64,000 nt of DNA from contig CM055096.1 in NCBI GenBank assembly GCA_029204225.1, forward strand, positions 68,145,741 to 68,209,740, given 5' to 3'. The notes beneath the pieces were generated by a model. The model had not been told where the DNA came from. It did not search any database and was given only the letters and a program-made list of their open reading frames with translations. Every line of letters starts with the position of its first letter. Position 1 is the first letter of the stretch. Origin of the DNA: Diphasiastrum complanatum (lineage: Eukaryota > Streptophyta > Lycopodiopsida > Lycopodiales > Lycopodiaceae). Position numbers and translations under genes: made by a program. This document shows, one piece after another, positions 23,272 to 35,638 of this stretch.

Positions 23272-25440
23272 ATGGATTTTCAAGAGAAAGCCAGTCCTAT
23301 CATGGACAAACTTGATGGAGCCAATTACCATCTGTGGAAATTTAAGATGAAAACTGTACTAATGGCTAAAGAATTGTATGACGTTGTTACAGGTGCAGAA
23401 GGGAAACCCAAAGCTGACGACGCAACAATCGTCAGATGGAAGCTGAAAGATGGAAAGGCTTTTGCGCTGATCATCCTCAACATATCAGATACTCAGATCG
23501 GCCATGTATCCGAGGCTTAGACATCCAAAAAAATCTAGGACATCTTGAGCACACTATACGAAGTGTGAGATATAGCTTCCAAACTACATCTTAGGAAGAA
23601 ATTTTACTCCCTCAAGATGACGAATAGTGATTCTCTGCATAATCACATCAACCAATTCAAGAACCTACTGAAGCAAATGGCCACTGTCAGATCTATCATA
23701 GACGATCAAGATGTAGTGATGCAACTGCTTACAAGCTTGCCAAGCTCATACGATAGCTGGGTGATGATCATCATGACACATCCAGAACTGACTCTTTCAA
23801 GAGTCATTACAATGTTGTTGTAGGAAGACAAGTGGAGGAACGAAGCCTCTAGTTTATCAACTGATTCTCACGCTTTGTACACGAACAAGAGCATGACTAA
23901 ACAGAAGAAAAAGAAAGCCCCGAAGCAAACAAAGCAAGACCAGAAACCAGCATAGCACAAAGAATAGTCGAATTTGCAGACGAAGAAGAAGCTGTTCTGC
24001 AGATACTGCAAGCGAAACAACCATGAAATTCAAGACTACCAGATACTGCAAATGAAGAACAATAGCAAGGGACAGTCGAATCAAGTGGCAAATGCAGCTA
24101 TAGAAGCCCCACAGTCCATTCAAGAAGCGGATCATTATGCCTTCATGACCAGCCATCAAGGAGCATCTGGCGACAGTTCTTGGTTTCTAGATTCCAGTGC
24201 CACTCAGCATATGACCAACCTCATTGGTTGTTTCAAGTCCTATACACCTTACAGTACCAACAAATATGTTCACCTTGGTGATAATAGCACACAAGGCTTT
24301 TCAAGTGATCAATCTAAACTACTTTCTAAAGTCCTGTATATACCAAATTTATCTACGTATCTTCTCTCTGTAAGCAAAATAATAGATCTAGGACATAGAG
24401 TAGAATTCGAATGTGATGAGTGCAAAGTAGTTGATAGGATAGACAAGATCCTAGCACTCGAAAAGAGGCATGGATACTTGTATAGATTAAGTCATTGCTT
24501 TTCTGCCTCTAGTCAGGCGTTTAGTACTTCTATTCAAGCAAATAAAAGTTTACTTTGGCATTATAGACTTGGTCACTTGAATCATGTTGTTGTACAACGA
24601 ATGTCTCGACATTCTATTGTTCTTGATCTAGACTATCCTAGAGATAAAGTCGAGTTACCTATCTGTCAAGACTGTCAAGTTGGTAAACAAACTAGGAAAC
24701 CATTTAGATCAAGCCATCAGCATACTGCTAGAGGATTTTTAGACATTGTACATTCAGACATTTGTGGCCCGATAAAAAATCCTTTGCTGAAGGATGCAAA
24801 ATATTTTATAACTTTTATTGATGAATTTTCCAAAAGGACTATGGTGTACTTTGTAAAGAAGAAATCAGAAGCTTTCAATTGCTTTAGAATCTTCAAGGAG
24901 CGTGCAGAAGGCTAGAAGGAGAATCAAGGCTCTAAGGTCAGACAATGGTGGAGAATATATCTCTACCGAGTTTGCCAGAGACAAGGCATTGAGCAGCAAT
25001 TCATCACTCCTTACAATCCTCAGTCTAATGGCTTAGTTGAGGGGAAGAACCATACCCTGGTTGAATTAGCCAAATGTATGCTAGTGCATGCATCATTTCC
25101 CAAGAGCTTCTAGGCCGAAGCTGTCTCCACTGCAGCTTACATCCAGAACAGATGTTCGACCAAGGCCCTCTCAGGCAAGATACCCCATGAGGTGTGGACA
25201 GGCTCTAAGCCCTCTGTGAAGAACCTAAGAGTGCTCGGATGCATTTCCTATGCACAGATCCCGAAAAATGATGGGAAAGCATATCTATGCTGGTTCTGAT
25301 TCTTTCATTGTCATCTACTCATCAATTGTTGGTTCTGATTCTTTCATTGTCATCTACTCATCAATTGCATACTTTGCTTCTAGTCCATTTGATATCATAC
25401 ACGGAACAATCCACTCCTTTCAAAGTTTGAATGGATGAAG
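23272..25440 (+). pseudogene. Degenerate Ty1/copia gag-pol
   Basis: The gag starts at 23272 (MDFQEKASPIMDKLDGANYH; the gag region with W..W..MK). A second gag piece reads LHNHINQFKNLLKQM. The knuckle CRYCKRNNHEIQDY has lost its last Cys. The protease reads WFLDSSATQHMT. The integrase has LWHYRLGHLNHVV, an HSDICGPIKN segment and SDNGGEYIS. The frame 23272-24915 is broken mainly by TAG codons (23518, 23536, 23821, 23953, 23965, 24913), with one TGA at 23566. After two frame changes near 24920-24980 the integrase continues to about 25240. RT and RNase H are missing. A 39-bp tandem duplication lies at 25291-25368. Confidence 0.8.
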
Positions 25441-26100
25441 AATCAAAAGATACCAATGGAAGACTGCCTCGGTAGAGGCATGTTGCTGTGGTTAATGAGG
25501 AAAAGAGGCTTCTTCTCAGACACATAGCTGATTTTAGAAATCAGCGCAATAAATCTACTTCACCTGCTGTTCCACTTCCATAATAAAGAAGCTCATAATA
25601 ATCACCATAATGAATCCCATAATGAATATGAAGCTCACGATAATGGTTCAATGCGACAGAACCATCATCGTTCTGGCCGTTGTTTCCAGATTCCTACTAA
25701 GAATCTGTGAACACAATTGTTTTTTGGTCTTTCTTGATTCCCCTATCTCTGGAAATCAGGTGTTCCTGCCCGTTCCAAGCGGTTGACTTCGTTAGACGTT
25801 ATCTTCTTTATTCAATTCAGGTCAGGCAAACAAATTATTATTTGTTATAGTATGTTTCCCAACCTGTCATTGGGATGCTCAGGATTTTTGTTTACTTTAG
25901 ATACATGCACACAAATTACACATGCAACTGAAAACCATTCACCAACATATCTGTGTGCAATACAGGTGAATAACCAAATGGTTTTTGCTTCTAACTAAGT
26001 CTAAACATTAGGAACAATAATGTGCTCAGATTAATCTATAGATTTGAAACAAGAAATAAGAAACTAATTATCTATCAACATAATAACAATCCAAAGATCA
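25441..26100. other. Decayed sequence downstream of copia relic
   Basis: I see no gene. CATAATGAATC-type words repeat at about 25600-25640. The text around 25670-25790 could be the variable linker between integrase and RT of the same element, but the match is too weak to call. Confidence 0.4.
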
Positions 26101-26109
26101 AGATGATAC

Positions 26110-26850
26110 GAAAAAATGCATTCAGAAAATGCAACTCTAGCTAGAACACTGGTGACAAACTGATAAAAGAAATCTTGAACGATTCATGAAACTTTTCGCG
26201 AAACTCGAATTATTTCTGTTCGAGAATAATTCGTGTTGATAAAACAAAATGAGACAAACTCTAAACGAAAATGAAACGAAACGAAGCGAAACTTAAACGA
26301 GCTCTGACATTGATTCATGTTAGAAGCATAGAGATCACGAAACGACACGAAACGAAACGAAGCACAAACATTCGCAAAAAAAATCAATCAGACTCTAATA
26401 TCACTGATGCAAAAAATACACTCAGAAAATGCAAATTCCAGCTAGAACTCTGGTGACAAACTGATAAAAATAAATCTTGAAGGATTCGCGAAACTCGAAT
26501 TATTTCTATTCGAGAATAATTCGTGTTGGATCAATCAAGCTCTGAAAAACAACGAAATGAGACGAAATCTAGATGAAAACAAATTGAAGCGAAGCAAAGC
26601 AAAGCTTAAACGAGCTCTAATATTGATTCATGCTGAAAGCATAGAGATCGCGAAACGACACGAAATGAAATAAAGCACAAGCATTCGCGAAAAAGATCAA
26701 TCAGGCTCTGTAACGAGACAAGATGAGACAAAACGAAACAAAACGAAACTTAGGTGAGCTCTGAAATTGATTTACTCTTATGGCCAAGTGATCGCAAAGT
26801 AAAGCGAGACGAAACATGAAGCAAAAGGATTCACGAACAAGATTAGTTCA
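26110..26850. repeat. ~300-bp tandem repeat, 2.5 copies, with internal hairpin
   Basis: Units starting near 26112 and 26412 share TGGTGACAAACTGATAAAA, GAAACTCGAATTATTTCT and CACGAAACGACACGAAACGA-type text at an offset of about 300 bp. A shorter third copy follows from about 26700. Each full unit contains CGAATTATT..AATAATTCG, a perfect 9-bp inverted repeat (about 26206 and 26506). On the - strand the unit boundary reads TTTTTTGCA then TGATATTAGAGTCTG, a decayed version of a copia LTR end and primer site. The array may therefore be a duplicated LTR terminus. Confidence 0.7.
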
Positions 26851-27761
26851 TCAGGAATTCAGATATGAAAGCTGGTCACTGCCAGCTATATCATTCCTAC
26901 AATCCTTTAGAGTGTAGATAGACACTGATCTACTTTAGCAAATTAATATAGCATTCAATGAAATCAAACCAGTGTGTGGAATTGAATAAGCAAGTGAATC
27001 AAACATATGAATTGTAACAGACAAAAATACATTCAAGATCATACAATCATACAGAATAATATGTGCACAACAGCTACAATATTATGTATTGATTCTCTTG
27101 ATTCTTCAAGCACTGCATGACAGATCCACGCAGTGCATTGGCGTGAGAGAAATATAGTTCTCTCACGAATCGTATACTTCTTGTCTTGCTTACTTGCTTA
27201 CAGTATTATGCATCAAACAAAAAGTATATATTCGCGTCGTGTAACTCCTAGATTAGAGTGATTAAATATCTGCAACTAATTACGAATTACAAGAGTGGCA
27301 GATTAGCCACGATCTAGAGTACTTTTGCTGATGTCATAATATCTGATCGAATATTTGTACCCCATGGTACTTGGCTGATCTTCTCGGTCAATTGAGGAGC
27401 ACGACTGATTTCATGTTGTGTCATGTCGTGTCATGTCTTGTCATCTTTTGTCAAAGGTTTAGGAATGAAAGCTAGGTTCTTCAAACTCAGAGTTTGTCGG
27501 CGGAGAGCGGTCCAGTAGACAATGTGGCACGTCGTGCGTGCATGTGGGCCATGTGCGAGATACCATCCCCACCGCCTAGCCACCCGCCATCATTTCCCTT
27601 TGACCCCAAAAGGGCGGAATATCAAGTACTACAAGATCAACAGAAAACTTGAGACCTCCTAGTTTGATCAGCACGTGCGGAAGGAAACTGGTAGGTCAGA
27701 CCACACTTTGATCAGCCATCCAAAGCTGACAAGTAGGTTTGGCTAGCTTGTCGTTCAAATT
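26851..27761. other. Possible remainder of a minus-strand LTR; no gene
   Basis: The text contains GTGAGAGAAATATAGTTCTC (an imperfect inverted repeat at about 27143) and repeats of TCATGTCTTGTC-type words at 27415-27450. No coding sequence is supported. It adjoins the tandem repeat on the left and a gypsy relic on the right. Confidence 0.35.
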
Positions 27762-29017
27762 TCATTCCATCATGGGGGATGTGGAAATGATATTAACTCC
27801 AGAACCTCCATCAAGTACTGCTAAAACTTCACGGGATTGATGATAGGTAGCTGGGATTTTGATGTTGCCTCGTTCGCTGAGTGGATTGGTTAGATGTAAG
27901 GGCATTTCAGACAACTCGTCAATAGTGGTGGTGGTATTGGATTGGATATGTTGTTTCCACTGGCCAACATGCTTCCAGAGTACATGGACGGGAAGAGTGA
28001 CATTGGCTTGTAGTAAATCTTCCCAAACTTCGGTACCTTCAAGGGTTTTGCTTTCAAAGGGCTTGTGAGGTACTTTATGAGAAGAGGAAGGTTGTTGGTC
28101 GGCATTGCGGATTTGCTGACGATACTCATGATGTAGCCGAATTCCTTCAGATGGGTGAGGGTAAACTATCGGAGTTGAATCATCACTTGGAGGAATAGCC
28201 TGCGGTTGATTTTTGCTGGGTGCAAGTGTAGGGGTTTGGCATTGGGTTTGTTCCCAAGTCAAGACCCAAGCAGGATGTGTTTTGATTGGTAAGGTTTCTA
28301 CATGCACTGAACAGACAGGAGCGGCTGACTTAGATCAGGATGGGTATTCCTTTACGTGATGTTCAATACCACAGTTTTCACAAGCTGGAGGAAAGCGAAG
28401 TTTATTTGGGCAGCGAATACTAGGATGTTAACCTGCACAGATAAAGCAACCTCGTATTGCGGGTAGTTGATGTGCAGCAAAGACAGCTTGGTTTATATTG
28501 TAAGCTTGGGCATTGGAATCCACTGGTTGAGCATTAGAATCATAGGTATAATAAACAGCCATTTCAGTAGAGTACTGAGGCTGAGTATTGTCTTTCACAT
28601 AGTAGGTGGCCGGATCAATGGTATTCGGGTCAAGATAATGTACAGCGTTTTGTGGGGCAGGTTGGTTAACAACAAACTGTTGACGGGGGGATGGATATTG
28701 ATTTGGGCAGGTGGTCATGGTTGGTAGACCCCTGGTCGTGGCATAGGTTGTTGTGGCAGGTAAGGACGGTAAGCTCGATAGATGGTGGGTCTGGTGGCTG
28801 CTAGGAAATGAATTTGCAATTGAGGGCATTCATTAGCAGTGTGATGCTGTGAGCAGATTGGACACCAGACATTTTTCCTTGCAGGAAAGGATTTTTCAGC
28901 AATCTGTTTCATGGCGGTTTCGAAATCGGCAGTGAGTTTATCCATATGAGATTGTTGGGCACAATCACGAGACATGATGCAGAATACAGATGAGCAGGAT
29001 AGTACTGGACTTGGCAA
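27762..29017 (-). pseudogene. Ty3/gypsy-like gag-protease relic
   Basis: The minus-strand frames 28715-29017, 28428-28829 and 27762-28307 follow one another. The first contains a zinc-knuckle-like CPICSQHHTANECP. The second is Gln/Pro/Tyr-rich and ends in CFICAG, followed after a stop by further Cys/His residues. The third ends in a retropepsin-type active site AVLDGGSGVNIIS, with DGG in place of the usual DTG/DSG. RT and integrase are absent. The order gag, knuckle, protease supports an LTR retroelement. The gypsy assignment is inferred from the protease context. Confidence 0.55.
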
Positions 29018-29466
29018 AAGGGCAGTTTGCTTGCAGAATGGATAGTGTAGGACAAAAATTGGTCTTTCTGGACGTGATAGAATTCGCGGACAGGCTGAGA
29101 AATCGTGAAGAGACAGATAATTTTAACTGTAATACTCGCAAATTCTGACAAAGAGTTTTGAATGTCAAAATAGTGATTTTTTAGATTCTGGGAGAAAATT
29201 GGAGTTTCAAAATTCGCGGGTAGGACAAGGAAATCGTGCTCTTTGAAAACAAATTCTTAGGCTGGATGGCAAATTCTAACAGAGAGGTTTGACTTGCAGA
29301 TAGGGTTAATGGATGTTAGATTTAGATGTGGATCTTCCATTCATGCTGAAATCTGATATATGTTATCGCTCTCATGGGATTGAACCTCTGCGTGATGACT
29401 ATCTTCATCTCCTTGATGCTTGGATCTTGGGTTGAGGCTAGGAAGGAAATAGCCCCACTGAAATTT

Positions 29467-29484
29467 TGGCGCCGTTGTCGGGGA
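29467..29484 (+). promoter_or_regulatory. Gypsy-type primer-binding site (tRNA-Asp type)
   Basis: TGGCGCCGTTGTCGGGGA matches, with one difference, the TGGCGCCGTTGCCGGGGA leader sequence typical of plant Athila/Tat-type gypsy elements and complementary to tRNA-Asp. It is on the + strand, opposite to the gag relic on its left, so it marks a separate element remnant. The frame 29689-29862 lies downstream and may be leader or gag of that element. Confidence 0.6.
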
Positions 29485-29862
29485 GCTACGCTAATTTTCC
29501 AGATTGCAGCCTGTTTGGTTGATGGTTAGCTTGCATTAGGCATCTTGTTTTGGCATGCATAGGATTAAAATTGCATATAGGGATAGATTGAGGGTGATTT
29601 TGCTTGATTTGAGTGGACTTTCTTGTTTGAAATCTAATTTGATTGTTGAACATGGATAGCTATTCAGATTACAATTCTTAAGATCCATTTGGATTTGAGA
29701 AATCGGTCAATTCTGTCAGATTTGAGCAAAAAGAAGGCAAAATCGTCATTAGATTTGATAGCTTTCTATTCTTCGACAGGAAACCTTCACGAAGTTGCTA
29801 AAAGCTTCAGTTTCATTCACAAATTTTTCAGATTGAACGGCGAAGATTTATTCCCAACAGAT

Positions 29863-30517
29863 TGTGAAAAATACAGATCCTAAGTGGATCTAAACTCCAA
29901 GATCATTGGCTTGAATGCTTGCACTCCAAACTACATAAGCTAGGAATTGGCAACACATTCTATGCTACCTAGAATGCAAAGAACTTGATCAAAAAGCATT
30001 TATCACAAATGGAAACTTCCATAAACATCAAGTGCGGCCCAAAATAGCATTATACAGTCCATAATACATCAGCCTATCACTTTTGGAAAGCACCTAAGAT
30101 CATACACAATAGCTTGAAGACAATACACACAACAATGCTCTCAATGGAGGAAGAAACAATGACAATGATCTATTGATCTCAATGAAGCATACAAAAGGTT
30201 TCTCCAACCTGTTCTCCACGACTTCCCTACTATTTATGGATGAGGAAGATGACTCTCTCTCCTCTCTCTAGAAGGTACTTGACCCTAGATATTCCCTATA
30301 TAGAAAAAATAGCTAAAAATGGCTTATATGACCAAAATACATCAAAATGGTCTCATTTTGAAGGGTATGAAGTTTGACACTTCATCATACTGAAAAAATA
30401 CAGTAAATAAAAACATTGTGGCCTGGTTCACACGTGTGAAACTCCAGAACCAAAACTATTTACAATTTTAGCCAATTTAGGCCTCAAACTAGCTAGGAAA
30501 TGTTGACAATTTTCACA
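29863..30517 (-). repeat. 3' LTR of the family 1 copia element
   Basis: This 655-bp copy matches 35639-36293. It holds the palindrome TTCACACGTGTGAA at about 30428 and a CT-rich CTCTCTCTCCTCTCTCTAG segment at about 30252. The stop codon of the pol frame falls inside its first bases as read on the - strand. Confidence 0.95.
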
Positions 30518-33500
30518 CTCCCTCTTCAACATTGGATGCTAGTTTCAACATAGTCTTTGAGCACATTCCAAGATTAGATCTATGCATTAAATATAGGTCC
30601 TTTTCCAATGGTTTGGTGAAGATATCAGCCACACACTCCTTTGAAGAGACATGTTGAAGCTCCACCTCTTTGGCAATGACTTGATCTCTCACAAAATGGT
30701 GAGCAATCTCAATGTGCTTGCTCCTTGCATGAAAAACAGGATTGCTTGCCAAGCTTTGGGCTGAAAGGTTATCACAAAGTATGATTGGAGTCTTCTCTGG
30801 TTCCAGCAAGTGAAGATCCAATAACATCCTCTTGATCCAAAGAATCTCCTTGGTGCATGTTGTTAATGCCTTGTACTCGGCTTCGGTGGAAGATAGAGAG
30901 ATAGTTGGTTGCTTCTTTGATAGCCATGAGACCACTCCATCTCCAAGATAGATTGCAAAGGCACTTGTTGACTTCCTATCCATTTGATCACCTGCAAAAT
31001 CTGAATCTGAAAATCCACAAAGGTTAGGTGTAGTACCTCCATACAAGATGCCAAAATCTCTAGATCCCGAGATGTATCTAAGTACTCTCTTTCCTAGCTT
31101 CCAATGAGCCTCACTAGGATCTTGCATAAATTGACTTAGTTTACCAACCACAAAGCTTAGATCAGGTCTTGTGATGGTTAACCATATAAGAGATCCTATT
31201 AGCTTTCTATAGAGAGTAATGTCCTTGAAGGATCTTTCATTACTTCTTGTAGTTAGCTTTACATTTGATTCCATAGGAGTAGAAACAACTTTACAATCTT
31301 CCATATGAAACCTTTTTAGAATAGAGTTAACATACTTTTCTTGACATATGAATGTAGATTTAGAAGTTCTAATAATCTCTATTCCTAAGATATAATGAAG
31401 TTTACCAAGATCTTGAATTTCAAACTCTCTTTTGAGTGCAATCTTGATTTCATCTATATCTAGATTGTTACCACCACTTAAGATAATGTCATCAACATAG
31501 ATCAAAAGTAAAGTGATATCATTTTCATTCAATCTAAAGTAGAGAGAATGATCATACTCACTCATAACAAAGTTTTGAGAAAGTAAGAAGGAATTGAGCT
31601 TAGCATACCAACTCCTTGGTGCTTGCTTTAGCCCATACAAACTCTTTTGGAGATAGCACACATGATTAGGCTCATCATGTGAAACATAGCCCTCGGGTTG
31701 CTCCATGTAAATATCTTCTTCAAGATCACCATTCAAGAAGGCATTAGTAACATCCATTTGCCACATATCCCAATCATAAAGAGTTGCAAGAGAGATTAGG
31801 ATTCAAATAGTTACCATCTTTGCCACGGGTGCAAAGGTCTCATCATAGTCAATACCATATTCTTGAGCATACCCCTTTGCCACCAACCTTGCCTTGTACT
31901 TGTTGATTGATCCATCTTGATTTGTCTTGATCTTGAAGATCCACTTACAACCAATTGCCTTCTTGTCCTTTGGAAGCTTTACCAACCTCCATGTGTTGCT
32001 TTTGATGAGTGCTTGATGCTCATGATCCATGGCTTGGATCCATTCCTTCTTTTGAATTGCTTCACCTACACAAGTTGGTTCATCAAAAGAGGTAAGAAAA
32101 GCAAAGTTAGAGTTGTCCACCACTTGCTTTCCTTTTTCATCATAGGTTAGCCTTGACGGCTTAGCCCTTTGCCTTTGAGTCTTCCTTGAAGTTTGCTTTG
32201 GAGTGGCATCTCCATCTTCATCCAAGACATCTTGCACATCATGATGATTAGTAGGCACATCAACATCAACATCAACAACATTGGAAACATTCTCTTCATG
32301 AAAGATGACATCCCTACTTATGACAACTTTCTTTGTAGAAGGAATGTACACTTTGTAAGCCTTGCTTACTTCACTATAGCCAACAAACACACCCTTCTTT
32401 GATGAAGGATCTTCTTTAGTTCTATCATCAAGTGTGATATTGACAAAACATGTACATCCAAAGATCCTACAATGCTTGACACTCGGCCTTCTACCATAAA
32501 GAACCTCATGAGGAGTTTTACCATCCAAGGAAGCACTTGTCCATCTATTACATAGATAGTTAGCACATGCTAAAGCTTCCCCCCAAAAAGACTTAGCAAG
32601 ATTAGCATGTAGTCTCATTGCCTTGGCACATTCACAAAGGGTTCTATTCTTCCTCTCGGCCACTCCATTCTGTTGTGGAGTCCTAGGACTAGACATCTCC
32701 CTCTTAATCCCATGTGCTATACAAAAGTCTTTGAACCTATTTGAGGTGTATTCCCCTCCATTATCAGATCTTAAGCATTTGATCTTTGTATTGAATTGGT
32801 TTTCCATTTCATTCTTGAACTTGACAAATGCAGCAAACACTTCATCCTTACTTTTAAGAAGATAGATCCAAGTATACCTACTAAAGTCATCAATGAAAGT
32901 TGCATACATCTTTGCCCCACCATTGCTAGTTGTACTAGAAGAATGAATATCAGAATGCACAAGTTGAAAAGCTTCTTTAGATCTAGAAGTAGATCTAGAA
33001 TAAGCAAGTCTATGAGATTTGGACAAGGCACAATGTTCACAAACACTATTGTTTGCAACAAGACTTTTAGGGAGACCAAGAACAAGCTCTTTCTTTGCCA
33101 TTACCTCCAAAGATTTGAAGTTGGGATGGCCCAACCTCTTGTGCCAAACTTCTTGGTTTGTCAATTGCTCCCTAGCCATACATCCTTCATGATTAGAGAT
33201 CACACATGCATCAAGCTTGAAAAGTTTACCATGCCTCCTACCTTGAGCAATCAAGGATCCACATTTACTTATCAAACATGCATCTCCAATGAACTCCACA
33301 TCAAGTCCTTTGTCAATCATTTGACTTACACTAAGCAAATTCTTAGTGATTGAAGGAATGTACAAAACATTTTCAAGATTTGCTTTCCTATTTGTTGAAA
33401 GGGAAATAGGAATAGTGCCTATGCCTTTGATGTCACATTGACCATCATTTGCAGTGTAGATGATGTTACCTTCTCCCTCATAAGACAATAAGGATGTAAA

Positions 33501-34466
33501 GTATTCCTTATGTCTTGTCATGTGAGATGAGGCTCCACTATCAATCCACCAAGGATCATTATCATCTATGTTGGCTAACAAACTTGAAGTCATAACAAGT
33601 GATTCACATGTGTTATGTTCTTCCTCATCTATTGTAAGATTTCCTTGCCTCTCTCCTTGCTCTCTTTTCTTCTTATAACATTCATTTGCAAAATGACCTT
33701 TTATCCCACAATAAAAGCACTTGAACTTTGACTTATTGTTCTTAGTAGAAGAGGAAGAGGAAGAGTGATCATCATGATCAAAGTTACCACCTTTGGACCA
33801 TTTCCCTTTGCCTTTACCTTTGCCCTTGAATTTGCCTTTTGTGAAGAAAGCCTCTTCACCTCCACCTTGCAAGGATGCACCATCAAGCTTTGATTGCAAC
33901 CTATGTTCTTCAGCCAATAAGATTTCTTGCAAGTCAACCACACTTGGCAAGACTCTTTGAATGGCAAAACTTTGCACAAGGTTAGCATGTTCATTTAGCA
34001 AACCATTCAACATAACTTGGACTATTTCACCATCTTTTATGTTCTCATCAATGCATGCTAAATCATCACTTAGGGACTTAACTCTCAAGATAAATGCATG
34101 AGCACTTTCACCCTCTCTTTGCCTACTAGAAAATATTTGTCTCCTTAGGGTCAATACCCTAGATGTGGACTTTGATTCAAAGAGCTTCTTTAAGGCATTC
34201 CATGCCTCACTTGCACTTTGACACTTTCCAACTTCCTTGAGAAGTTCATTTGTAACATTCATTTTAATGATATGAAGAGCCCTTTTGGCCTTCTTATCAA
34301 ACCTTTGTTGCTCTTGAAGTGTGAGAGGTCTCTCTTCAATTTCTGCAACTATGTCCATGAGTTCATTCAACTCAAGTAAGGACTCCATCCTCACTTTCCA
34401 AGTAGAGTAGTTTGATGAACTCAACCTTTCACTAGACTCTAGCATGATCCCACCATTGGAAGCCAT
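30513..34466 (-). pseudogene. gag-pol: Copia gag-pol polyprotein with one in-frame stop
   Basis: The frame runs from ATG at 34466 to a stop at 30513, 1317 sense codons plus one internal TGA at 31803-31805. Domains in order: gag of UBN2/DUF4219 type (about residues 1-200); knuckle CFYCGIKGHFANEC (about 250); aspartic protease WWIDSGASSHMT (about 310); integrase with HKRLGH and C..C zinc site, then D-D-E marked by FIDDFSRYTW, LRSDNGGEYTS and PQQNGVAERKNRTL; reverse transcriptase beginning before the stop and continuing with MDVTNAFLNGDLEEDIYMEQ and catalytic YVDD; RNase H with DSDFAGDQMDRKS and SSTEAEY. The stop lies just after FAPVAKMVTI, where relatives have an arginine, so CGA to TGA (C to T at a CpG) is the simplest origin. 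Both halves stay in the same frame and no other lesion is seen. Confidence 0.95.
30518..30527 (-). promoter_or_regulatory. Polypurine tract
   Basis: On the - strand GAAGAGGGAG directly precedes the 3' LTR. It is the usual position and composition for the plus-strand DNA primer of LTR retrotransposons. Confidence 0.8.
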
Positions 34467-35638
34467 GATTCTAATGTTTCTTCAACTTTTAGGTTTTGTC
34501 CTAAAGCACTTAGCACTCACTTTTCTCTCAACAAATGATAGATAAAGAGATCTATGAAGATTTAGGACCCTAAAACACTTCTATCTTGAACCTAGATGGT
34601 TTCCAAGCATAGAAAGGAAGATTGAAACACATGCAACACTTTGCACACACTAAGAATGGATTACAAAATCAAACCAACCTGAACACACTCTTGCTTAAGC
34701 TCTCAAACTTTCCAGCAAGTGACCAAATCAAGTTATGGTGTGAAGAGTTACTTGCATTCTTAGAAAATACCCAAAACTAGGATGCCAAGATTACCTAGTA
34801 ATGAACAAACTTGATCAACATATGATCAACACACTAAGATATTGATTCAACCTGTAAAACCACATGTAAACCACACTTCTAAAAGTTTATAAACTCCAGC
34901 AAGTGATAAATACAAGATTTAGAGGTGAATGAATGAGCACACTTAGTGAATCACAAGACTAGCTTCACTATCTTGTCAAATCTTGGTGTTTAGATGTAGA
35001 TCTAAGATCACTTCACATGAGAATGTTCCTCAACCTGTTAAGAACCTGAAAACACACTTGCATAATGGTTAACACCTTCCAGCAAATGCTCCAATCAAAT
35101 TACATAAGGAGAGTTACTTACATGCTCAACAAAGTACACCAAAATTTATGCCAAAATTGATGACAATCTTTACAATATGCTCTTCACAATGGAGCTTACA
35201 ATATGTTCACCCAAAAAAGGGGATCTTTCATCCAAATGGGAGCTTTGCTCAGCCTTTAGGAGAATTACAACTCACTCAAAAGAGCATTTGTCATCCACTT
35301 AAGGAGAAGTTTCATCCACTTAAGGAGAGTGTTCATCCAAGAATGGAGATTGTCAACAATAGGATTGAAAAGAACATTGTTAGTATTGAATATGCACAAG
35401 CCTCACAATCACAAATGATTAGGTGTTATGATCTGATCCAAAATAGTTTCTTTTCAGCCTCTGATCTTCAATAGACCTGAAATATGCTTTTGATCCACAA
35501 GTTCAACTCACAAAACAAAGGTTAGTAAGATTTGATCAACAAAGCAATGCAAAATCATGCTAGAACTTGATCAAACATCCAAATATCACCAAAAATGGAA
35601 TACTTACTGTAAATAGAAGCCAACCAGCTCTGATACCA
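34467..35638 (-). other. Untranslated leader of family 1 copia, with short tandem repeats
   Basis: The leader between primer site and gag is unusually long, about 1.15 kb. It contains repeated segments of the type CATCCACTTAAGGAGA (35290-35345) and several copies of CCAGCAAGTGA-type text (34715, 34890, 35080). A frame of 101 codons runs antisense (35148-35474, + strand). Its last 20 codons are nearly the same as an antisense frame in the leader of the element at 19 kb. I do not call it a gene. Confidence 0.6.
35621..35638 (-). promoter_or_regulatory. Primer-binding site (tRNA-iMet)
   Basis: On the - strand TGGTATCAGAGCTGGTTG abuts the 5' LTR without a gap. It is the standard initiator-methionine tRNA primer site of plant copia elements. 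Confidence 0.9.

Noticed and set aside
32796-33353. 185-codon + strand frame inside the copia element
   Set aside because: It is the antisense shadow of the integrase-coding region. The same shadow appears at 57293-57817 in the related copy.
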